From Breviolum minutum Mf 1.05b.01 (taxonomy: Eukaryota; Sar; Dinophyceae; Suessiales; Symbiodiniaceae): DNA of 64,000 bases. The stretch spans positions 110,565-174,564 of the forward strand of contig DF239034.1 in the NCBI GenBank assembly GCA_000507305.1, in the 5' to 3' direction. Positions 1 through 10,855 of the stretch are shown one piece after another (position 1 is the first letter of the stretch; the number at the start of each line of letters is the position of its first letter). A model generated the notes under the pieces. The model made no database searches. It was not told the DNA's origin and saw only the letters and a list, made by a program, of their open reading frames with translations. The position numbers and the translations under genes were made by a program.

Positions 1-603
1 AAAGGCTGTCATAAAGGTTGCTTTTCCAACTTTTGTGACTGGACCCCATTTCAAAGTATTGATGGCATCAGAACCCCAAGCCTCGTCCAAGGCTTTCTCT
101 GAAGCTGCAGCTGCGATTTGATTGGCCCTGTTGGAGGCCCTCGGCTTTCGTGGTTTGTCACCTTCATAGTTGAGCTTAGGCCTAGGGGCTTCAAATTCCC
201 AAGCTGAACCAGGAGTAGCTGTTTCCGTCATCTCAGAAACCGGGTCCTCTTCTCCTTGTTCTTCTTCCACCCCTTCCTCCACCAAATCATCCGACACATC
301 CTCAAGAGTATCCTCAAGAGGATTCTTGACTTGTGGTGGTTCAGCCCAACACTCAACCTCCCAGATCCATTCATCAGCCGGACACACTGCTACAGCAGAG
401 CTGGGCTGGGCACTCTCAGAACCATTAGCATCATCAACTTGTTCCTTTTCATCCCAAGCCGCCCACTCCTCCGCCATATATTCTTTCTCATAGTTCTCAC
501 CATCATTCCCAGATTTCCCCTTCAAAGGAGAAATATCCCACAGTTGATCACCCTCGGGTGGCTGACTGTCAGGAAGGAGATGCTTTTGCGTTCCAGCAGG
601 GAC
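1..603 (-). CDS. Exon of unrecognised acidic protein, runs off left edge
   Basis: Read on the minus strand, an uninterrupted frame runs from a pyrimidine-rich acceptor ending in CAG (about 604-625) to the window edge, about 200 codons. The protein is acidic and low-complexity, with many Glu/Asp runs, several Trp residues (for example EEWAAWDE and WIWEVECW) and a more basic Ala/Lys-rich end. No domain is recognised. The exon starts in phase 0, matching the two upstream exons at 784-861 and 1221-1313, so the three join in one frame. There is no initiator here, and the gene continues to the left. It could be a regulatory or RNA-associated acidic protein, but no function can be assigned. The frame and phase agreement are seen; the gene model is inferred. 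Confidence 0.6.
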
Positions 604-783
604 CTGGCAGACGTAAGTAGGGAAAGAAGAAAGAAAGTAGCGTTGCGAAGGTACATGTTGAGAGGATAATGCAATTTTACTTCAATGTGTTTTTCTACCT
701 TCAGAAACAAACTTGTTTTAGCATCCTACACTCATCATTCTACATGTGATATACATGCTTTTAAGAAACCACATGATGCACAC

Positions 784-861
784 CGCAATTGCCTCGGCAG
801 GTGTTTCGCTACCCGCTGCAGGGTCTTGGTAGCAAGGATCCTCAAACTCCAGTGTTTCTTC
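784..861 (-). CDS. Internal exon, same acidic-protein gene
   Basis: A 78-bp exon of 26 codons (start EETLEFEDP) lies between a CTTGCAG acceptor on its upstream side and a GTGTGC donor. It begins and ends in phase 0 and so joins the neighbouring exons without a frame change. It is rich in Glu, Ala and Pro, like the rest of the gene. No family is recognised. Confidence 0.55.
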
Positions 862-1220
862 CTGCAAGTGATGGCGTAGATACGTTCAAGCCACGGTCTT
901 TTTAACATGTAAAAATTCATTGATAGTATAACGTGGCGTGAAATTTCAACCAGTCCTGCAAAGCACGAGCTTGAGATGGTGACCTTACAGGAGTAACTCC
1001 AATTAAGTTAAGACTTCAGAAAGAAAAGACATTTTCCAAACAAGCCTGAAAAATGTTTGAAAGCTGACAATCAAAATCTGAAAGGTGAGAATTTTTCAAC
1101 TCTGAGAGAAAAACGTTTTGGAAGAGCACCGTCGGAAAGGTCCTTTTCCAGTAGTAGCCTCAAAAGACACGCATATCCCATTGCAAACTATTTGTCCCTG
1201 CACTTGATTGAGGATCGAAC

Positions 1221-1313
1221 CGGTGGAGCTGGTTCTGGATCAGCTACGGCACTAGCTGCGGCTTCCTGCAACGGTCGTCGCATGGCTGGTGATTCAGACT
1301 TTGAGGTGATGCC
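1221..1313 (-). CDS. Internal exon, same acidic-protein gene
   Basis: A 93-bp exon of 31 codons runs from a TTTTAG acceptor to a GTTCGA donor, phase 0 at both ends. The peptide is Ala/Pro/Glu-rich (…AVADPEPAPP). Together with the exons at 784-861 and 1-603 it gives one continuous frame separated by introns of several hundred bases or less. Confidence 0.5.
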
Positions 1314-1389
1314 CTAAAACAGATTTGCATGTATGAATCAAACATACTTTGAAATAAAGATCAAGTTTGGGATTCAAATGTCAAGGATG

Positions 1390-1839
1390 CACGTCGCTCC
1401 TCAGTATCGAATGGAACAGTTTGAAGTTCATCCATGCCCAACCGGTTGCGAGATGCCCGCTGGCAAAGATTGTGAATCAACGCAGATTGATCCTTGAACC
1501 ACTCATTCCATTCAAATCCCGGGCCTGTAGGTGGGCAAATTTTGTTCCTTCTAACTAAAAGACGAATTGCTTCCTCAACAGTTCTTTTAGTCCAGAAACG
1601 ACGTTCACGGTTTAAATCATTCTCTGGAATTTCCCCCAATGATGCCTGAACGATAATCTGAAACGTTCGTTTTGATTCATAGCTACGAAGATTTGTCCAC
1701 CCAACCAAACTTCCGGTCAGAGAAATTCGTTGCCCACCATCAGGGGCAACCAAAGCTTCATGAAGGGTATCAGCTAGCCTGTTTACCCTCAAAGTCCGTT
1801 GATCCTTCCACATTTGGGCCCCCGCCATTTGGAAACCTG
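1390..1839 (-). CDS. Upstream exon of the acidic-protein gene (approximate 3' limit)
   Basis: An open minus-strand frame of about 150 codons follows a GCACAG acceptor-like junction. The peptide has a folded look, with mixed hydrophobic and charged residues (SLTGSLVGWTNLRSYESKRTFQIIVQASLGEIPEN, quoted here in separate blocks: SLTGSLVGW, NLRSYESK, FQIIVQASLGEIP). The donor is not clear: GC at 1395-1396 or GA near 1386 would keep phase 0 with the next exon at 1221-1313, and otherwise the frame stops at 1361. The sequence is not recognised. It could be the N-terminal part of the gene that runs left off the window. Confidence 0.45.
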
Positions 1840-1879
1840 TGCTATATGGGGGCCTGAGCCCAAATTGCCTGAGGATTGC

Positions 1880-2485
1880 CTGGATCTTTTGCCTCTATAT
1901 TGCGCTGTACACTATTTGGCGATCGAATTGGAAAAAAAATCGGCTGGCAAATTGAAGCAGTCTTAAAGACAACATGACCTTTTAATGTTTTAATATACAT
2001 TCCCAATGATAGACGTGAATTTTAACATATGTATTCTTTGGGGAGCTGAAATTCCAAATCGTCACAACCCTTGCAAGCAGCAAACAGTCGACCACAACGT
2101 TCCCCCGTTTGTTTTCCATCCTTTTGCTGTGTTTATAAACATGTACATATATGCATAATATTTTTACAGATACTTTTTGCAAAGGGTACATAGGCATTTA
2201 TTTATATATGTCTATAAAAGCTATAGTCAAAAGACACCTATGTACCCTTTCTCACCGATCAAGCATGATCATGCCACAAATTTGTGGATCAAGTTGGTTA
2301 ATGCAAACCGATACCAAGCTGATCAAGCATAATGTGCCATATGCAAGACAGATCCTGGCTAATATATGAGCAGAAAGCTTAAAACATGACTTGCTGATCA
2401 AGCAGCAAAAATTAAGCTGCAATGGTGGCAATATTAAGCTGCAATGGTGGCCCTTGTTAAAATTTAGCAACAATGCAACATTTAG
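1880..2485. other. Gene-free spacer before the retroelement
   Basis: No coding exon is supported here. It is AT-rich and holds short direct repeats: an 18-base block starting ATTAAGCTGC occurs twice at about 2410 and 2433, and GATCAAGCAT/TGATCAAGC occurs three times between about 2258 and 2402. Confidence 0.4.
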
Positions 2486-4267
2486 CTGCAATCGACACCT
2501 CTTGGTCTGGCAGAGCCAGAGGAGTTTGATGGTGAAGAAGATGAATATGAAGATGAGCAGGCGGTTGACAATGAAGATCTTGAGAAGGAAGTTTTCAACT
2601 TATCTCAAGGTCACGACGATGATGATGGTGACTACGAAGATGAACAGGAAGGCTGGGGCTGGGAAGACTATGAAGACGAACAGGAAGAAGACTTCCAGAG
2701 TGTTTCGGATCTACGAGAGGCCTATGCGGCAGGATGGAAGGCCAAACAGAAGGCCTCCGAGAAGAAGAAACAGAGAGGCCATGGACCAGCTGGCAGCGCC
2801 AAGGGTCGTGGTAAGAAGGGTGGTGGTAAGAGTAGACCACCAGACAATAGGTCTGCAGAGGACCGAAAGAAAAATTCAAGGTGCGCAGCCTGCGGGCAGA
2901 TTGGCCATTGGCATTCTGACCCTATTTGTTCGAAGCACGGCGGAGCCGGATCAGCTTCAGCAGGGTCACAGGCGAATTTTACTGGTGTTGCCAGTAATGC
3001 CGGTGGATCCCCTTCCAACAGTCAGGCCTCCACCACATGAAATCCTGAAGAGAAGCCAAAGGTTTCGAGGGTGAACTGGACATATATGGTGGGAAGAGGC
3101 GGTCACGATGATGACCTGGATGGTTGGGAGAGGATTCGAGGATACGGCAGCTCCAGCAGCATGTCCACTGACTCGGAGAGCGAGGATCCCAAGGCTCGAG
3201 AGGAGCCATTGGTGTATTCGGCAAAGCCGAAAAGAGAAGGACCTCGACCCAAGTCGAAGTACAAAGTGGACATACGCCGAGTGATCAAGGCGATGGAGTT
3301 GATGGCTGAAGATGACGAGGTAAGGGTCAAGTTGGAAAAGAAGGAGAAGAAATTGGCCAAAGAAGAAAAGGAAGCTGCAGAGAAGCGTCAAAGACGGTTG
3401 GATCGGGCACAGAAACGTGTCCAGGAATACCGCAGTACAGACGCCAATGCTCAGGAGATGATCACAATGCTTCCCTATTTGGATCGTGAAGAGAAGCGGC
3501 AGCTTTACGCAGCCCTCAAGAGAGAAGAAGAAGAGGAAGCGGTGAGAAATTTCAGACCTGAGATGGAAGGTCAGGATCTGAGGAGGCGTACAGATCGTCG
3601 TGAAGGATATACGGCCCCGAAACGAGGGTCCTCTCTGGCAGCGTCCAGCTCGACAACGGCAGCGCCGCCAAATTCTCGACAGAGCAATCAGCAGCAGCCG
3701 AGACGTCAGACAATGCCCGAACCAATTCGAAAGAAGAAGCTGCAGGAGTTCAGGGAAGGCCTTTATCGGGCCTCAGTTGATCGAAAAGGCAGATGCAAGC
3801 CTTTGGAAGCTTCGGACATTCCCCGAGGTGATCAGACTCTTTGTCCCCACAGTTTTGAAAAGCTGGCTTGGGGGGCCAATGGATCCGCCCACTGGGCAAA
3901 TTGCCGTAGCTGTAGGCTACGCAAAGTGCTGTATTACAGCCATGAGCACGGTGCCTTGATGGAAGGACCTGGAGAAAATGAGGTCTATGTCCAGATGATC
4001 GGTGATGTCATCTTGGACACTGGCTGCCGAACCGCGGTAGCCGGAGAGGTGTGGCACCGAAACTTCCAAGCCTCCCTACGGGATGCGGGTTTGGATTGGT
4101 TGACAGTAAGTCATGAAGGGGTCTTTCGTTTCGGAGCTGGAAGGCCAGTGCTTTCAACAGAAGCACATGTATACCCGGTGGTGGTTGGTGAGAAGGGGCC
4201 CGTGTCATGGCTGCGCCTGGCAGTGGTCCGAAACACCCCGGATGATGGAAGGGTATCTGACTGCTAG
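2486..4267 (+). pseudogene. Copia-type gag C-terminus, zinc knuckle and aspartic protease (decayed)
   Basis: The frame opens at 2486 after a stop with no initiator, so the N-terminal gag is missing. It first encodes an acidic stretch rich in Asp, Glu and Tyr, then a basic Gly/Lys segment, then a zinc knuckle at about 2882-2929 with spacing Cys-x2-Cys-x4-His-x6-Cys (CAACGQIGHW). An in-frame TGA lies at 3038-3040. After it the frame continues through a long Lys/Glu-rich coiled-coil-like segment to an aspartic-protease motif (ILDTGCRTAVAG, about 4011-4046), and ends at a TAG at 4265-4267. The spacing of the knuckle and the DTG motif are typical of retroelement polyproteins. The premature stops show the copy cannot produce a full polyprotein. 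Confidence 0.85.
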
Positions 4268-4760
4268 GACCCAGAGAGGTGGGGCATAGGTCTTGACTGT
4301 GCTTCACAGCATGCTGGTCTCTGGAAAGTGGCAACCCACCAGGTTTCCAGCGTCACGCCATCCGGTTTTGTGTATGATGGATGGTACGAAGGACAGCAGT
4401 GAATGGTTCACCAAGGAAATGATGGAGTTACGAGATAGGTTGGTCACGATGGCTTTGGTGTCAGAAGCTTTGGAACAGCTTGAAACTGATTCGGAAGCAC
4501 CAGATCAGATGGGACCCAAGAGAGTGCCTGAGGTGCTGGAAGACGAGGTGAACTGGAGCGAACTGGCTTCATGGCAGAAGGGTCTGGAAGATGAGGCCAT
4601 GAGAGTCGCCGATGATGTGATTCCAGAGTTGCCAAAAGGAGCATTTGTGGCTTTGCATTACCGGGAAGATGTCGAGGAAGATAGCACTGGTTCGATAAGC
4701 GAAGGTGAGTCAGAGACCACCCACGCAACCAAGTTTGGACATCTCCAGTATGTCTGAGAC
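4268..4760 (+). pseudogene. Decayed polyprotein segment after the protease
   Basis: The coding frame shifts more than once between about 4240 and 4400. A long acidic frame then runs to 4757 with repeated Glu, Asp and Leu and a Lys-Gly-Ala-Phe-Val motif. No domain is recognised. The position between protease and integrase, and the continuity with the flanking frames, show that it is linker sequence of the same element. Frame changes near 4700 hand over to the next segment. Confidence 0.6.
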
Positions 4761-5341
4761 TGAAGAGGAGTATGAAGAAAGACACCAGGTATTGACGACT
4801 GACCTGGATGGAGATGAGGAACAGCTGCAGAAGGGACAGCGACGGCGTCTACTGGCAGCGACCAAGCAGATCGCCGAGGCAGCCAAGAATGAGATTGATG
4901 AAAAGAAGGGAGGCCATCAGGCCTATGTTGTGAAGAAGATTCCTAGAGGACTTCCAATTGTGTGGAAGATCCTGGAAGTCTTCACGTGGAGCTGCATGAT
5001 ATCCCAGGTAGCGGTAAACCGAGGCTGGCAAGCTCTGGAAACCGGTGACCATAGAATCAGGCTGGGGCCTGAGGATTCCTGAAGTGCAGGAAAGTGCCAT
5101 GAAGTATATCAAGGAGGTTGAGCCGGACTTTATTGTGCTGGCCTGGCCTTGTGGTCCGTGGAGTCAGATCCAAAATATCAACCAAAGGACGGATCTTCAA
5201 AGGCGAGCATTGCGTCAAAAGAGGGCGCTGAGTAAGAAGACATTTTTGTCTTTTACACGAAAGGTTGCACTGTACCAGAGGAACGCTGGACGAGCAGTGT
5301 TAGGTGAGAACCCCTTTACCTCTGGAGGCAAGCTGAGATAG
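4705..5341 (+). pseudogene. Methyltransferase-like segment of the retroelement (frameshifted)
   Basis: Two frames (4705-5082 and 5045-5341) overlap through a frameshift near 5035. The first ends with a Val-Phe-Thr-Trp-Ser stretch followed by NRGWQALE. The second has EPDFIVLAWPCGPWSQ followed by QNINQRT and later GENPFTSG. The order (a small-residue loop, then a hydrophobic strand ending in Pro-Cys, then Glu-Asn) recalls motifs I, IV and VI of cytosine-C5 methyltransferases, where the Pro-Cys is catalytic. Known: cytosine methyltransferases have been taken up by some protist retrotransposons, including in Symbiodiniaceae. That this segment belongs to that fold is inference from motifs only; the motif IV match is partial. 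Confidence 0.45.
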
Positions 5342-6705
5342 AAGAAGCCTTTTCAGGCCTTGGTTGTGCAGTGTGTGACCAATGCTGCTACGACCTGAAG
5401 CATCCGGTCACCGGCCGGCCAATGAGAAAAAGGACGATGCTTAGGGCACAGGAAAAGGTGCTCATGAACATGCACTGTAAGTGCAAAGGAGAACATACCC
5501 ATCATCCCATTGAAGGAAACTTCAAGGATAAAGATGGGAGATGGAGGTCGCTGAGCGAATGGGCCGGAGGCTATACGGCCAAGTTCTGCGAAAAGATTCT
5601 TGAAGGAGCAGAACAGTTTTTGGTTTCCAACCAGGCTATGGTTGAAGGAGATCCTGATCGGGACACTGTGGAAGAAGTTGTCGATGGTCAGGAAGCAATG
5701 GATGAAGAGAAAGGTCTTGAAGACATGCTGGACGAGGCTGTCGAACAAAAGGAAGAAAGGTTCCCGGAAGTGGATGATGAAGAAGAACGGCAGCTGGAGG
5801 AAGATCAACGATTCCCAGTGCCGAAAGAGGCGCAGAAAGCCGTGGAGTTTGCCCATAGGCAACTAGGGCATCCATCCAGGAGCACGTTGGTGAGAATGCT
5901 GCGTCTTTCAGGCGCTACGGATGAGGCGGTGAAATATGCCAAGACATGGAGGTGTGATGTCTGCGCAGCGCGCGGACCACCAAAACATCCGATGGCATCT
6001 ACACCAAACACACGTCCATATGGATTCAACATCCACATCCATATTGACATCAAGTTCATCTTGGATGTAAGAGGCAAGAAGTCTGCAGCGTTGTCTATGT
6101 TGGACTTGGGAACAGCCAAACATGATGCGTGCCTTATCAAGACCCGAAGGTCAGACTATGTGGCCTCGAAGTTTCTGAGGAGATGGGTGAACCAATATGG
6201 AGCCCCTAAGGCGATCACTCACGATCAGGGGGGGGAATTTGAGTTGGCTTTCACCCAATTGCTGGAAGATCTGGCAATTCCCAGCACAGTCACTGCAGCT
6301 CATGCCGGATGGCAGCTAGCTGCTGGTGAAAGACATGGAGGAATGCTGGGGGACATGGTGCATGCAATCGTGCAAGAGCACATGTCAGAAGGCTACAAGG
6401 CTATGCAAGAAGCCTTAGCGGCAGCGACCGCAGCCAAAAATGCCACACTGGCAAAAGACGGATATACCCCAAACCAACGGGTGTTTGGGTATGATGTTCG
6501 TTGGCCGTCATTGAATGACGAGGAAGTGTCACCATCCTTCGCAGAAGGGATTTCGGTGGACTCAGAGGTGAGTAGGGCTCACCACATGAGAACAACAGCA
6601 CGCATGGCGTTGCTGAGGAGAGATGTGAGAGACCGTAGAGCAGTGCTCCGGAAACCTTCCACATCAGAGGGTCCGTACATGTCAGGATCCCGAGTCTACT
6701 TTTAG
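5342..6705 (+). pseudogene. Copia integrase
   Basis: The frame opens after a stop/frameshift at 5339-5341 and encodes a Cys-rich stretch ([12 protein letters not shown]…[10 protein letters not shown]), an acidic linker, then a classical integrase. The zinc-binding HHCC part is at about 5848-5970 ([10 protein letters not shown] … CDVCAARG). The catalytic triad is visible: Asp in IHIDIKF (about 6049), Asp in THDQGGEF (about 6223) and Glu in AAGERHGG (about 6328). Length and order fit rve-type integrases of Ty1/copia elements. The frame ends in TAG at 6703-6705, where the conserved continuation resumes immediately in the same frame (GLRYKNGG), so the stop is a nonsense change. Confidence 0.9.
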
Positions 6706-7850
6706 GTGCCGTCCAACCAAAAGGGGTTACGGTACAAGAATGGTGGACTTTGGCGAGGGCCAGCGACCGTCATCACCAAGGAGCAAGATAAACGGTACTT
6801 TGTTTCATGGCGTGGCCGGCTACTATTGCTGGCAGAGGAGAATTTGAGACTTGCCACCCGTGAAGAGTTGGCATTGAATGAGGAGGTGCGAGATGAAATG
6901 GTGGACATTGGAGAGGTCCTGAGGGATCCAACTCGATCTAATGTCTATGAGGACATGAGGAATAAGAAGCCACCTCCACCTCGAAAACGGGTCAGGAAAG
7001 AAGGCCCTAAAGTTCCGGAGGATCCGGCGAGAAAGAGGGCACGATTGATGATGAGAGGAACTCGCTCTATAAGAAATTTGGTGAAAGATAAGCTTCAAAA
7101 GATGAGGCAACAAGGTCTTTTACCGAACGGTGGTGCACGGAAGAAGATGCGACTGGAAAACGGAGATGCGGTGGCAGGACAGCCTCCAGAGCAGGCTGAG
7201 CCTGATCACCGTCTCGTAGCGGGACGTGATTACTCTCCTTCGATTGATCCTTTTCTGAGGGATGAGGATGATACGGCAGAGCCGGATTTGCATAGGTTAC
7301 CTTCTGTACCGGCAGTGCCGAGGGCAGAAGATGTGCCAGTTCCAGATTCGGATGTTCCCGATTCCAAACATGATGAATTGGCGGAGATCATTCGACGTGA
7401 TGAAGCGGAAGAAAACTTCCGCAACATGGACCAAGAGGAGAGAAGACCTCACACAACTGACGATGTCCCTCTATCTCTGAAAAGGCAATTGGAAACGGTG
7501 GATGCAGATGAGGAACCACCGAGACCGAAACGATTGAGAGTTTCGGAAGGCATGGTGGCCCATGTGTTGATGGGGACTATGGATGGTCCCAGGCAAAACG
7601 AATGGATCTCAAGAGGAGAACTTCAGCTCCTTCGGCAACTGACAGGTCTGCCTTTGACAGCAGGAAGGATCCATCGAGCACCACGAAAGAAACTGCAGCG
7701 ACCACCTAACATGGTATCAAGAGCGAGACTATCAATTTTGATAGGACCAGAGGCCAAGGATGCTTTTGTGGTAGAAGAGACTGCAGAACAAGTGAAGCGA
7801 CATCCAAGACGGAAAGCAGGGTTCGCATGGAAAGGAATGACCCTGAAGCT
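6706..7850 (+). pseudogene. Integrase C-terminus and linker to reverse transcriptase
   Basis: Same frame as the integrase, beyond the nonsense codon. It begins with the SH3-like integrase tail (GLWRGPATVITKEQ … YFVSWRGRLLLLAEENLR), which binds DNA in related enzymes. It continues with a long charged linker containing several nuclear-localisation-like basic clusters (PPPPRKRVRK, RKRARLMMR). The frame then shifts near 7830-7850 to that used by the reverse transcriptase. Confidence 0.8.
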
Positions 7851-9033
7851 GAATCCCCGGTGCCCCAGAAGAAGGAGTTCGAGACCTACTTCCAACTTCC
7901 AGAAGGAGTGTATGGAAAGAAAATGTCTTGGAAAGAAAGGAGGTCGTTCGAAGCTCAGTATGTTGAAGAGATCAAAGATGGTTTGGTTTCAGAGATTCTG
8001 GTGCAGAAGTTGAAGGCCAGCGGAAAAGAGCTGGATCCAAAAGCCTTTGATAAGGATGAAAGGAAGGCCTTCGACGTATCAGATTCCAAGGAATGGCAGC
8101 AGTGGATCGACAACAAGGTTGTTCGACGGCTGTCACTAGAGGAAGCACAAAAGGTGCCGAGACATCAGATTTTTCGTTCCCCACTGGGATGGGTACGTAC
8201 CAACAAGACAGGGAATCTGATGTTGCCGCTGATCGCAAAATCCCGATTGGTAGTACCTGGACATCAGGATCCTCAGTTGGGAAGCTTCAGATCCGATAGT
8301 CCAACAGTGGCCATCCAAGGAGTGAGATTGGCGAAGGCACTGGCCCAACAAAGAGGTTAGGTAGCCGAGTCATTTGACGTGACGACGGCATTTTTATCCG
8401 GTGAACCCACCACGAGGAAGATCCACGTGAGGGCGCCGGAAGGTGGATTGCCGGCGGTCAATGAATGGCCGGCAATTGAAGCAGGATCACCCGAGACTGT
8501 GGTACCTCAAGGCGGTGAAGGAATTGTCCACAACAGCCCTGAAGGAACTTCCCATGGCACGATCGACCTTTGTGGCATCAGAGAACGGGAAGTCATGGGC
8601 GATTCTTTGCCTACACGTTGATGATGGCTTGCTGTTTGGTGACCCAGCCGACCAAAGATACCAGAAACTCAAGAAGGAGATTGACAGCAAGTTCTGCATC
8701 AAGGAATGGAAGAAGGTACCGATGACGTTCCTAGGAGTTGGACTACGCCTGGGACAAAAGAGTGGCCTGTATGATGATATGGCCCAGTACATCCGTGAGA
8801 TTAGACTTCCGGATGCTCCGGTGAAAGAAATGGGCGAAAAGCTCACGGAAAAGGAAACGACGGCATATCGTCAATTGACGATGCGGTTGGGTCACGAAGG
8901 CATCGAAGAAAGATTACCAGGAAGCCCTGAAGCTCCATCAGAAGTTTGTGGAGGAAATGCAAGCAGGCAGATCGAGCTTGCATTACCCAGTCCTGAAAAA
9001 GACTGGAAAACTGTTCCTTGCCACGTACTTTGA
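7827..9033 (+). pseudogene. Copia reverse transcriptase, frameshifted and internally deleted
   Basis: The RVT_2-type polymerase is split over two frames. Upstream there is the conserved [14 protein letters not shown] block (about 8235-8276), a TAG at 8358-8360, and [11 protein letters not shown] (about 8371-8403), the first catalytic Asp region. Around 8480-8500 the sequence jumps from WPAI to [12 protein letters not shown], so the usual block ahead of PRLW is missing and the frame changes. The second catalytic site, the YVDD-like box, is intact in sequence as LHVDDGLL at about 8611-8634. Another frame change follows near 8890-8950. The deletion removes polymerase core sequence, so the copy is inactive. 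Confidence 0.85.
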
Positions 9034-9652
9034 TGCTTCGTTGGGCAAGGAGGAAGATGGCCGATCGCAACTTGGTGCGATGCACTTTTTGACGACGGAA
9101 GAGGCGATTGAAGGGCCCCAACAAGCAGCAGTCGTAGACTATAGCACAGCCAAATCGTCCAGAGTGGTACGATCGAGTATGGCTGCGGAAAGCTGTTCAT
9201 TGTCTTTGGCAGTGGACAAGCACCTGTATAACAGGTTGTTGGTGGACATGTTGGACCGTGGTGTGTACGAAGTGACACCAGAGTGGAGGACCAACATGAA
9301 AGTTGGAGGAGGCATCATCACTGATGCCAAGTCGTTGTATGACCACATGCATACAACGGGACAGGTTCCAGCTGAAAGGCAAACCATGTTGGATCTTTTG
9401 GTTGCCAAGGATATGCTGGAACAAGGAGCCTTCAGGTTGTTCTGGGTTCCGACCCACAAACAGCACGCTGACGGTTTGACAAAGAAGATGAAGAATGTGC
9501 TGTGGGAGGAGTTCCAAAAACGTGGAACCATATCCCTCCGTGAAACTCCGGAGGAGAAAGAGGTGGAAGACCACCGGAGGTCCTTGCGACAAGGACAGCG
9601 ACAGCGTCGCAAAGAAAGATTTGGGAAATCCAAGTCTTCTGCAATCGGCTGA
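8948..9652 (+). pseudogene. Copia RNase H domain and C-terminus
   Basis: A frame of 234 codons encodes the RNase HI domain: first Asp in TYFDASLG (about 9026-9049), Glu in SMAAESCS (about 9176-9199), Asp in [10 protein letters not shown] (about 9317-9346) and the last acidic/His site in [11 protein letters not shown] (about 9456-9488). The order and residues match Ty1/copia RNase H. The protein ends at 9652 with a basic tail. This is the best-preserved domain of the element. Confidence 0.9.
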
Positions 9653-9654
9653 GC

Positions 9655-9950
9655 CGAGAAGATCCAAGTCTGGCAGCGCCAGACCGTGTGGCGAATAGCT
9701 ACACGTAATTCGTTTGATGCTACTTCACCGCCCAGCGTGTACAGAACAGCTCCAACATCTTTTTCTTGGGATGTGAGTAATATAGGTTGCTGGTTAGTGG
9801 TGGCTTGTAGCTGTTGTACTTGCATGTTTTTCACCTAGGTTTCACTTGTCTCTCCGACCGTTGCAGTTTGGCCCAAACGAGTGAAAAAGCTGTGTCCGGT
9901 TGCATACCGAAGCGGTGGAACCGACTGAGCCCAATTTACTTGTTGTTTTA
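9655..9950. other. 3' flank of the retroelement, no gene seen
   Basis: About 300 bases between the RNase H stop and the first supported exon of the next gene. It may contain the 3' untranslated region or a remnant LTR, but no repeat partner was found in the window. Confidence 0.3.
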
Positions 9951-9951
9951 G

Positions 9952-10306
9952 GGAGCTACCCCCTGCGTCTCCACAAGATTCAGATTCCTTGGTCAACTTT
10001 AGCTTCACAAAATGACTCTGCCAGTGGCTTGACACCACTGGATGCTCAGACCTCCCGCATTGAGGAAACGCATAGGAAAACACCGAGTGGAACCTCCAAG
10101 GTCTTGCGGAGCTCCGTGGCAAGGCGGCAGAAAGCCTTCAGAGTGACAACGTGCTGGCGGAGGATTCTGGCGCCCGGCGCTTGGCATCTGCGCTGCGCTC
10201 CCGACCTTTGAGCATCAATTTCAGGAGAACGGATGGCAACTCAGAAGCAAGCAGTTTTGCGACTTCTAAAGCTCGGGCCAGGGATATCATTTCTGTCCAC
10301 GGGAAG
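9952..10306 (+). CDS. Probable exons upstream of the GPS motif
   Basis: After a TTGTTTTAG acceptor at 9951 a frame reads ELPPASPQDSDSLVNFSFTK, and from about 10076 a second frame stays open to 10306 with a helix-like composition (LAELRGKAAESLQ, ARRLASALRSRPLSINF). The splice boundary between the two is not resolved. Position and strand fit the extracellular part just before the GPS exon at 10655. No domain is recognised. This is inferred to be part of the same gene. Confidence 0.35.
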
Positions 10307-10654
10307 TAGAATCATTTTTTAAAATAATTTGCCAAGGTTTTCTTTGGCAAGGCTTCGCATGTTTTATTGAAGTTTCCAAGCGTTTGCTGGATGCGCTTGG
10401 AAGTCAAGAATTGGACAGTAATGGTGCGTGTCCGTGACGTAGCATGACACCCAGCTCAACAGATAGATGCAACCAAGCAGTGACCACTTGCCAAGTTGTG
10501 AGATTCTAGGGGGCTTGGGATTTTTGTCAGACTTTCAGCTGCCTGAGGTACCAAGATCGATGTTACAAACTTGCAACAACCCATGAAGTTTGTTCTCGAA
10601 GTGGAGTCTTGGCTTTCAAGCTTTCAATCATGGCAATTCAGGGTTCTTTTTCAG

Positions 10655-10855
10655 AGGAACATTCACTGACATCAACCATTCCCCGGTCTCGGACGTTGCA
10701 CCTGCAGGATGACCCAAATGCCACATGCGCATTTTGGGACGAGAACTTGGCAAAGTGGTCTAGCAAAGGGGTCGACACTCTTCCCTCGGAGAGCCCGGGG
10801 ACCCTGGCGTGCAGCACACGACATTTGTCGATCTTCGGGGGTGTTGTCAATGTTG
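10655..10855 (+). CDS. Exon with GPS (receptor proteolysis-site) motif
   Basis: A frame following a TTTTTCAG acceptor contains the GPS signature: NATCAFWDENLAKWSSKG, then about 15 residues later LACSTRHLSIFGG. The Cys-x-Phe-Trp-Asp start, the Trp-Ser-x-x-Gly middle and the His-Leu-Ser end are the GAIN/GPS pattern in adhesion GPCRs and polycystin-1-like proteins, where autoproteolysis occurs between Leu and Ser/Thr. Two of the usual four Cys are replaced here (Gly-Val in place of Gly-Cys, and Cys-Ser-Thr in place of Cys-x-Cys). The 3' limit is approximate. In this family the segment lies just outside the first membrane span, and the next exon fits that. Confidence 0.75.

Larger units (their letters stand above)
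2486..9660 (+). mobile_element. Ty1/copia-type LTR retrotransposon, truncated and decayed
   Basis: Domain order is gag zinc knuckle, protease, integrase, reverse transcriptase, RNase H. Integrase before reverse transcriptase defines the copia order. The 5' end is truncated: no gag core, no primer-binding site and no left LTR could be seen. No pair of long terminal repeats was found by eye when 1880-2485 was compared with 9650-10300. At least three in-frame stops and about six frameshifts mark it as an old insertion. It lies in the divergent spacer between the leftmost minus-strand gene and the plus-strand GPS-protein gene. Confidence 0.85.

Noticed and set aside
1880..10300. Long terminal repeats of the copia element
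   Set aside because: No direct repeat pair flanking the coding region was found by eye; the 5' end is truncated, so LTRs are not annotated.
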